From positions 1-25,385 of the forward strand of contig JADLHH010000504.1 in assembly GCA_020848855.1 (NCBI GenBank): DNA of 25,385 nucleotides, in the 5' to 3' direction. This stretch comes from Anaerolineae bacterium (lineage in GTDB: Bacteria > Chloroflexota > Anaerolineae > Aggregatilineales > Phototrophicaceae). The translations under genes were made by a program, and so were the position numbers. The notes beneath the pieces were generated by a model. It did not search any database and had not been told where the DNA came from. It saw only the letters and a list, made by a program, of their open reading frames with translations. This document shows positions 21,029 to 25,385 of the stretch, piece by piece; within the stretch, counting starts at the first letter, position 1, and every line of letters begins with the position of its first letter.

Positions 21029-22042
21029 TCAGGCGGGGTCAAGCGACACCGGATTCGCCAGCAGCCCGGTCAGAAGGGCGATGCAGGCTTCCACGTCGCG
21101 GGTGTCGACCGTCTCGCTGTTGGTGTGGACGTAACGGCACGGAATCGAGATGCACCCGCTGGGAACGCCCGCCCGCGCAAGCTGGATGCCCGCCGCGTCG
21201 GTCGTGCCCATTGTCAGCAGCTCAAGCTGGTAGGCGATACCATCAGCCTGGGCACGGTTGACCATCCAGTCGACGACGGCAGGCGGAACGACCAGTCCGC
21301 TGTCGTGGACTTTGATCGCCGCGCCGTCACCGAGCCGAACCGCCATCTTGGGATTCTTCGCCATATCGCCGGTGCTGGTCACGTCAAGGGCGATGCCGAT
21401 ATCGGGGTTGATGCCGTAGGCTGCCGGGCGCGCGCCGCGCAGCCCGACTTCCTCCTGCACGGTGAAGACGAAATAGACTTCGTTGGGCGTCTGCTTGTTG
21501 AGACGGCGCATGGCTTCCAGCCCCACAACGCAGCCGATGCGGTCGTCCATCGACTTGGCGACCAGCCGCGTGCCGCGCTGCTCCAGCGGACGCCAGAACG
21601 CCGCCGGGACACCGGGTTTGAAATCGCCGTTGCCGTCGCCCGTGCCCACGTCGATGTAGAAGGCAGTTAGATCTGGGACGCTGGTGCGCCCAGTACCAAA
21701 GTAATCGTGCGCGCCGATGACGCCGACCGTGCCATCCTCGAAATAGACGCGGTTGCCCAGCAGCGTCGTGTTGATCAAGCCGCCGATGGCGCTGAAGCGC
21801 AGATAGCCGCTGTTCGGCTCGGCGAAGGTCGCCATGATGCCGATCTCGTCCATGTGGGCGGCGACCATGATTTTCGTAGCGTTAGCCCCACCCTGCCCCA
21901 CCCGGCAGATCAGGTTGCCGAGCGGGTCGACGGTGATTTCGTCGGCGTAGGGTTCGGCTTCGGCGCGGATAATTTCGCGGACGCGGTGTTCGTAGCCGGA
22001 CGGACCCCAGGCTTCGACGAGTTTCTTGATGAGTTCGTTCAC
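21029..22042 (-). CDS. M42 family metallo-aminopeptidase, copy 2
   Basis: 337 residues from a GTG at 22042, fixed by AGGAG eight bases upstream; the longer frame to 22096 is not favoured. M42 marks in order: LVEAWGPSGYEHRVREII, VAAHMDEIGIMATF (metal His and Asp), AKSMDDRIGCVVGLEAM (bridging Asp), VQEEVGLRGARPAAYG (catalytic and metal Glu pair), ALDVTSTGD and CRYVHTNSETVD (last metal His). These are cytoplasmic dimetal peptidases forming 12-mer tetrahedral shells that trim short peptides; some members were first named endoglucanases. It lies about 100 bases after its paralogue, separated by an imperfect inverted repeat. Confidence 0.95.
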   Translation of the reverse strand: MNELIKKLVEAWGPSGYEHRVREIIRAEAEPYADEITVDPLGNLICRVGQGGANATKIMVAAHMDEIGIMATFAEPNSGYLRFSAIGGLINTTLLGNRVYFEDGTVGVIGAHDYFGTGRTSVPDLTAFYIDVGTGDGNGDFKPGVPAAFWRPLEQRGTRLVAKSMDDRIGCVVGLEAMRRLNKQTPNEVYFVFTVQEEVGLRGARPAAYGINPDIGIALDVTSTGDMAKNPKMAVRLGDGAAIKVHDSGLVVPPAVVDWMVNRAQADGIAYQLELLTMGTTDAAGIQLARAGVPSGCISIPCRYVHTNSETVDTRDVEACIALLTGLLANPVSLDPA

Positions 22043-22074
22043 AATGTGCGCTCCTGTTGCGTTCAATTGATTCA

Positions 22075-22143
22075 CCACAGCGACCGCAGAGCACACAGAG
22101 AATTTTGATAAAGTATTCTCTGCGATCTCTGTGTGCTCTGTGG
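22075..22143. repeat. CACAGAG-type imperfect inverted repeat
   Basis: The arms begin CCACAGCGACCGCAGAGC and end TGTGTGCTCTGTGG, 28 bases each around a 13-base loop. Each arm is built of CACAGAG/CGCAGAG units at 9-10-base period. It sits between the stop of the upstream M42 gene and the ribosome site of the next. Confidence 0.65.
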
Positions 22144-22144
22144 T

Positions 22145-23179
22145 TCAGATAAAGGCTTCTCGCGTGATCCGGTTGAGCGCGGCTTTGATCAGCCGCAGCG
22201 TATTATCGTAATCGTCGCGGTGCAGGTAGGCAGTCGGGCTGTGGATGTAACGGCACGGCATCGAGATCACCGCCGTTGGCACGCCGCCATTCGCCCGGTG
22301 GATCGCGCCGCCGTCTGTGCCGCCGCCCAATTCGGTCTTGAGCTGGTACGGGATGCCCTCGGCGTCCGCCGTCGCGCGCACGAAGGCGAGCAGGCGCGGA
22401 TGGGTGATCATGCTCCGATCCATGACCGACAGCGCGGGTCCGCCCTGCAGGCGGCAGGTGGGGTTGATTTCGTCCGGCTCGTCGGGGTCGGCGAGCGGAT
22501 TCGGGATATCGTTGGCGGTCGTGCCTTCGAGGACGAAGGCAGCGTCGGGGTTGAGCGTCTGCGCCGCGACCTGCGCGCCGCGCAAGCCGATTTCTTCCTG
22601 CACGGTGAACGCCGCCAGCACGTCAACCGGGTACGGTCCCCCCTGAAGCACGTCGATCAGCAGCGAGCAGCCGACGCGGTCGTCGAACGATTTGCCGCGC
22701 AGCATCTTGTCGCCAATTTCCATGAAGCGGCTGTCGAAAGCGATGCGGTCGCCGGGCTTGACCTTGCCCGCCGCCTCGTCCTTGCTGGTCGCGCCGATGT
22801 CGATGCGCAGGTTCGCCAGCTTGACCGCGTTCTGGTCTTTATTGAGGTGAATAGGCGTCCAGATGATGACGCCGGGCACGCTGCCGATGCGCACGCGCAG
22901 ACCGGGCAGGATGCGCTCGTCAATGCCGCCGATATTGCTGAAGCGGATCAAGCCGTCGCCGTCGAAGCCGCGCACCATGAAGCCGATCTCGTCCATGTGC
23001 GCGGCGATCATCACGCGCACACGAGGATCGCCCGTGCCCTGCTGGAGCGCGGTCACGCCGCCGAGGGCGTTGATGCGGATATCGGTGGTGTGATCATGAA
23101 TGGCAGGAATGACAATTTTGCGAACGGCGTCTTCACTTCCAGAGACGCCGACCGCCTCGGAGAGTTCTTTGATAAGCAT
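22145..23179 (-). CDS. M42 family metallo-aminopeptidase, copy 1
   Basis: 344 residues: LSEAVGVSGSEDAVRKIV, MIAAHMDEIGFMVRGF (metal His and Asp), GKSFDDRVGCSLLIDVL (bridging Asp), FTVQEEIGLRGAQVAAQ (Glu pair), FVLEGTTANDIP and CRYIHSPTAYLHRDD (last metal His). All five dimetal ligands are present. It is clearly homologous to the next gene downstream but diverged, so the pair may form mixed or specialised peptidase shells, as reported for other organisms with several M42 paralogues. A TATACT hexamer about 35 bases before the ATG (minus strand of 23215-23220) is a possible -10. Confidence 0.95.
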   Translation of the reverse strand: MLIKELSEAVGVSGSEDAVRKIVIPAIHDHTTDIRINALGGVTALQQGTGDPRVRVMIAAHMDEIGFMVRGFDGDGLIRFSNIGGIDERILPGLRVRIGSVPGVIIWTPIHLNKDQNAVKLANLRIDIGATSKDEAAGKVKPGDRIAFDSRFMEIGDKMLRGKSFDDRVGCSLLIDVLQGGPYPVDVLAAFTVQEEIGLRGAQVAAQTLNPDAAFVLEGTTANDIPNPLADPDEPDEINPTCRLQGGPALSVMDRSMITHPRLLAFVRATADAEGIPYQLKTELGGGTDGGAIHRANGGVPTAVISMPCRYIHSPTAYLHRDDYDNTLRLIKAALNRITREAFI

Positions 23180-23296
23180 ATCCGACCCAACTCCGTGTGC
23201 AGAAAACGCGAGTAAGTATAGCGTAGGTTGGGGAAAACCAGTAGAAATTATTCAAATGGACTTGTGGGAAAATTTCGGGGCACAGCGCAGCAGCTA

Positions 23297-23316
23297 AAGG
23301 TTGCACGTGCCCCGAC
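23297..23316. repeat. Half copy of a GTAGGGGC-type repeat, inverted
   Basis: Reverse complement GTCGGGGCACGTGCAACCTT, one mismatch from 19050-19069. It lies between the VOC and M42 genes. Confidence 0.6.
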
Positions 23317-23337
23317 GATGACAATCCGGGTGGATGG

Positions 23338-23748
23338 TCAGGCGATGTGTTCGAGCGCGGGCTTGGGAACGGGATAGCACATGGGCTGGGCGAAGGTCAG
23401 GCGGTTGCCGTCGAGGTCGATGATGGTGAAGGCGCGGTCGCCCCACAGTTCGATATGCAGGCGCTCGACGATGCAGACTTCGCGGGCGATTAGATAGGCG
23501 TAAAAATCTTCGAGGGGGCGGGTTTCGGGCAGCAGCAGGTAAAGCTCGACGCCGCCGGTCAGCGGCGCGCCGTCGCGGCGGGCACATGCGCGGCTGAACA
23601 TGATGCGTGCATCGCCGAGATAGGCTTCGGCATAGGCGGTTTTGCCGTCGAGACCGGGCAAGCCACCTTCACCCCGGAAGCCGAGCACGCGGGTGTAAAA
23701 CGCCATGCTCAGGTCGATGTCAGGGACGCGCAGAATGGGTGTAATCAT
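23338..23748 (-). CDS. VOC superfamily (glyoxalase/bleomycin-resistance fold) protein
   Basis: 136 residues from the ATG at 23748, chosen because GGAGAG lies six bases upstream. It has a typical VOC layout: TPILRVPDIDLSMAFYTRVL, then RIMFSRA, GGVELYLLLPETRPLEDFY and the closing WGDRAFTIIDLDGNRLTFAQ. The His usually found in the first strand of metal-dependent glyoxalases is absent, which fits the PhnB/bleomycin-binding side of the family rather than a metalloenzyme. The ligand is unknown. The gene has its own likely promoter with a 12-base palindrome (23763-23774) near the transcription start. Confidence 0.88.
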   Translation of the reverse strand: MITPILRVPDIDLSMAFYTRVLGFRGEGGLPGLDGKTAYAEAYLGDARIMFSRACARRDGAPLTGGVELYLLLPETRPLEDFYAYLIAREVCIVERLHIELWGDRAFTIIDLDGNRLTFAQPMCYPVPKPALEHIA

Positions 23749-23762
23749 TCGGCTCTCCATTT

Positions 23763-23783
23763 GAACACTTGTTCTATATTTTA
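23763..23783 (-). promoter_or_regulatory. Putative promoter and operator of the VOC gene
   Basis: On the minus strand TAAAAT (-10, 23783-23778) is followed by GAACAAGTGTTC (23774-23763), a palindrome matching the Gram-positive-type LexA pattern GAACnnnnGTTC. The -35 is poor. An eight-base pattern could occur by chance in a window this size. Confidence 0.4.
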
Positions 23784-23842
23784 GCCGAAAATTTCGCATT
23801 TTGCGAGTCGAAAAATGAGAGGAAGGCAGGTAATTGTGACAA

Positions 23843-23870
23843 GTAGGGGTGAGGTATACCTCGCCCCTAT
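23843..23870. repeat. 28-nt GTAGGGG hairpin repeat, copy 3
   Basis: 28 bases, GTAGGGGTGAGGTATACC then TCGCCCCTAT, just after the stop of the TyrA-like gene. It has the same length and ends as copy 1. Confidence 0.75.
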
Positions 23871-23888
23871 AAGGGATTGGTTCAGGGG

Positions 23889-24917
23889 TTATTCGTCGTC
23901 GTCGGATTTGTCGCGCTTGAGGCGCTTGGTCAGCGCGCTGCCAAACATGCCGTTCATGAACAATTCGCCGCGCGACGGCTGAGCCGGCGCATCGAGGTTG
24001 TCCCAGCGTCCTTCCCGGCGATGCACCACCCATGTCACGTAGGCGTCCATCGTCTGGATGAGCATTTCTTCGAGCGCGGCGCGGTCATTTTCGGCGAGCA
24101 GCGACCGCAGACTTTGCAGCGCTTCGACCGTCGAATCGATGTTGCGCACCAGATTATCGCGGTTGTTGAGCAGCAGGTCGCGCAGGTCGTCGGGGTGATG
24201 ATCGTACAGATGGTGGGTCAGCCGCCCGAACGCAGCATTGCCGACCCGCTGGGCGTCGTCCCAGCCGTTGCGGCGCTGCAGACTGTAGAACGCCGTCAGA
24301 CCGAGCGCGGCGGGCAAGCCTTCGGTCGCGGCGCTCCACACATCATGCTCGACCGGGTCGCCGAAACGCGGCATCATGCCGAGCAGCGCGCCGAAGTCCG
24401 ACGCCAGTTCGACGGCATCGCGGTCGCATGACGGGCTGGGCAGCAGCAGCAGCGTGCCGCCATCGAACAGGTCGGCGGCGGCATGGGCGGGGTCGTCCAA
24501 GCCATCGAACAGGTATTTGGCGTTGAGGATGGGCGTGACGCCGACCATGTACACCTCGTCTTGCAGGTGCTTTTCTGCCCACTCCTGCGACGGCAGCTTG
24601 AGCGGCGAGGTATCGAGCAGCACCGCGCCGGCGCGCAAATCCTTGCCGATCAACGAGTACGCCGCCTGCACGTCACGGTACGGCAGCGCCAGCACGACGA
24701 TGTCCTTGTCGGATGCGGCGTCGATCAGGTTGCGGGCGATGTGGTCGACCGGGTTGGTGGTTTTGAGCGCCTGCGATTCCAGATTGTCGGCGGTGTAGCC
24801 GGTGATGACGAACTGCTGGCGGGCATCCTTGCGGGCGTTGTAGCGCTTGAGCGCCAGCCCAACCGACGCTCCGATGCGCCCCAGTCCGAGTATGCCTACC
24901 TTGATTGTCGCTACCAT
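23889..24917 (-). CDS. TyrA-like (prephenate dehydrogenase family) NAD(P)-dependent oxidoreductase
   Basis: 342 residues. The N-terminal Rossmann domain starts IKVGILGLGRIGASVGLALK and continues with IVVLALPYRDVQAAYSLI and GAVLLDTSPLK, in the usual TyrA order. The C-terminal half is helical and ends in a charged tail (KRLKRDKSDDDE). In true prephenate dehydrogenases the segment after the third strand reads GxHP with the catalytic His; here it is VGVTPILNAKY, with Thr in place of His. The substrate is therefore uncertain, and an F420 or hydroxyacid-type dehydrogenase role is also possible. No other aromatic amino acid gene is nearby. Its leader contains a 28-nt hairpin repeat. Confidence 0.82.
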   Translation of the reverse strand: MVATIKVGILGLGRIGASVGLALKRYNARKDARQQFVITGYTADNLESQALKTTNPVDHIARNLIDAASDKDIVVLALPYRDVQAAYSLIGKDLRAGAVLLDTSPLKLPSQEWAEKHLQDEVYMVGVTPILNAKYLFDGLDDPAHAAADLFDGGTLLLLPSPSCDRDAVELASDFGALLGMMPRFGDPVEHDVWSAATEGLPAALGLTAFYSLQRRNGWDDAQRVGNAAFGRLTHHLYDHHPDDLRDLLLNNRDNLVRNIDSTVEALQSLRSLLAENDRAALEEMLIQTMDAYVTWVVHRREGRWDNLDAPAQPSRGELFMNGMFGSALTKRLKRDKSDDDE

Positions 24918-24941
24918 GATTCCTGATCCTAACCGTCTAAT

Positions 24942-24969
24942 GTCGGGCAGGTGTAAGACCTGCCCCTAC
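24942..24969. repeat. 28-nt GTAGGGGC hairpin repeat, copy 4
   Basis: 28 bases beginning GTCGGGCAGGTGT and ending ACCTGCCCCTAC, in the leader of the TyrA-like gene. Confidence 0.75.
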
Positions 24970-24987
24970 TACGTGGCATATGCCCTA

Positions 24988-25016
24988 ATTATAGCGGGCG
25001 CGGCGACCCGGTTCGA
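24988..25016 (-). promoter_or_regulatory. Likely promoter of the TyrA-like gene
   Basis: On the minus strand a perfect TATAAT (-10) with TCGAAC 17 bases upstream as a weak -35. The leader of about 65 bases contains the 28-nt hairpin. Confidence 0.5.
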
Positions 25017-25023
25017 TTTTTGC

Positions 25024-25385
25024 TCAGCCGCGATCCGCTTTCGGGTAGACGCGCTCCCAGATGTTCGGGTAATCGAGGACGACGCCGGTGGCATCAACCG
25101 GCAGGTTCGCGGTGAAGCCGCTGTCGAGACTCTCATAGCGAAACGTCGCGCCGCCGTCGGTTTGTTCGAGGCAGGTATAGCGCTGCTGAACGACGCGTGG
25201 GGTCAGATGCGGGATGCGAATGTAGATCATCCTGAGCACTTCCGCCTGCCCCACCTGCCAGTTCATGCGTCGGATCGGCAGGGTGTTGGTGAACGGCGTG
25301 CCCGCGAGGTCGATGTCGAGGCAGTCGTCGAAGCCGTCGAGATGGCGCCCCTCGGCATCCTGCCAGCCGGCGGGTCCGCGCAGCA
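25024..25385 (-). CDS. Putative glycolipid-binding protein (DUF1089-like), 5' end missing
   Basis: The frame is open to the right edge, giving about 119 C-terminal residues. It reads GWQDAEGRHLDGFDDCLDID, then AGTPFTNTLPIRRMNWQVGQ, VLRMIYIRIPHL and QQRYTCLEQ, ending with YESLDSGFTANLPVDATGVV and DYPNIWERVY. This ordered set matches the putative glycolipid-binding family (DUF1089), a beta-rich cytosolic domain whose ligand in bacteria is not established. The start lies outside the window, so the internal ATG at 25266 is not taken as the start. Confidence 0.83.
   Translation of the reverse strand, partial: LRGPAGWQDAEGRHLDGFDDCLDIDLAGTPFTNTLPIRRMNWQVGQAEVLRMIYIRIPHLTPRVVQQRYTCLEQTDGGATFRYESLDSGFTANLPVDATGVVLDYPNIWERVYPKADRG

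Noticed and set aside
23338..24033. A longer 231-residue start for the VOC protein
   Set aside because: The extra N-terminus runs through the promoter region and the 28-nt repeat and into the TyrA-like gene; ATG 23748 has a good ribosome site.

Overview
The window is GC-rich bacterial DNA with tightly packed genes and no phage or plasmid backbone. Several features fit a Chloroflexota (Anaerolineae-like) genome. These are large multidomain proteins (CopC-CopD fusion, NB-ARC/TPR ATPase, GAF-PAS kinase, WD40 protein), a MaoC/FAS1-like hydratase resembling the Chloroflexus mesaconyl-CoA hydratase group, tandem M42 peptidases, and many small palindromic repeats between genes. This taxonomic call is an inference; there is no rRNA or marker set here.

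Layout. 1-3.5 kb (minus strand): the N-terminus of an FAD monooxygenase, a membrane-anchored TIR-like protein, a copper-handling CopC-CopD-YtkA fusion with a decayed cytochrome c tail, and a small membrane protein. 3.5-4.3 kb: a tRNA-Arg(CCT) with its own promoter and terminator, then a REP-associated tyrosine transposase (RAYT) between inverted REP pairs. 4.3-5.7 kb: a WD40 protein and a PPOX-fold flavoprotein, divergent. 5.7-8.3 kb (plus): a GT4 glycosyltransferase overlapping a polyprenyl-phosphate sugar transferase, an exopolysaccharide or glycan module. 8.25-9.9 kb (minus): an FGE-sulfatase-like protein and a DUF4230 membrane protein. 10.1-10.9 kb (plus): a MaoC-type hydratase behind a leader inverted repeat. 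11.1-15.8 kb (minus): an extracytoplasmic redox block with a NorC-like diheme cytochrome, a heme-copper-oxidase subunit I-like protein that seems to lack its metal ligands, a frameshifted MNT nucleotidyltransferase, and a cytochrome c peroxidase fused to a parallel beta-helix. 15.9-19.0 kb (plus): a Trm112-like protein, a palindrome-rich spacer and an 856-aa NB-ARC/TPR ATPase. 19.1-25.4 kb (mostly minus): a MITE-like element, an orphan soluble histidine kinase, two M42 metallopeptidases, a VOC protein, a TyrA-like dehydrogenase lacking the usual catalytic His, and the C-terminal part of a putative glycolipid-binding protein.

How it fits together. Two membrane and extracytoplasmic redox units stand out: the copper fusion at 1-3.4 kb and the NorC/HCO-like/CCP block at 11-15.8 kb. 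Both contain a protein of a redox family whose key cofactor ligands are missing. They are the best candidates for undescribed biology here, together with a family of 28-nt hairpin repeats, one copy of which lies in frame inside the HCO-like gene, and the REP/RAYT pair. I do not see a complete new defence or biosynthetic system that can be proved from sequence alone.
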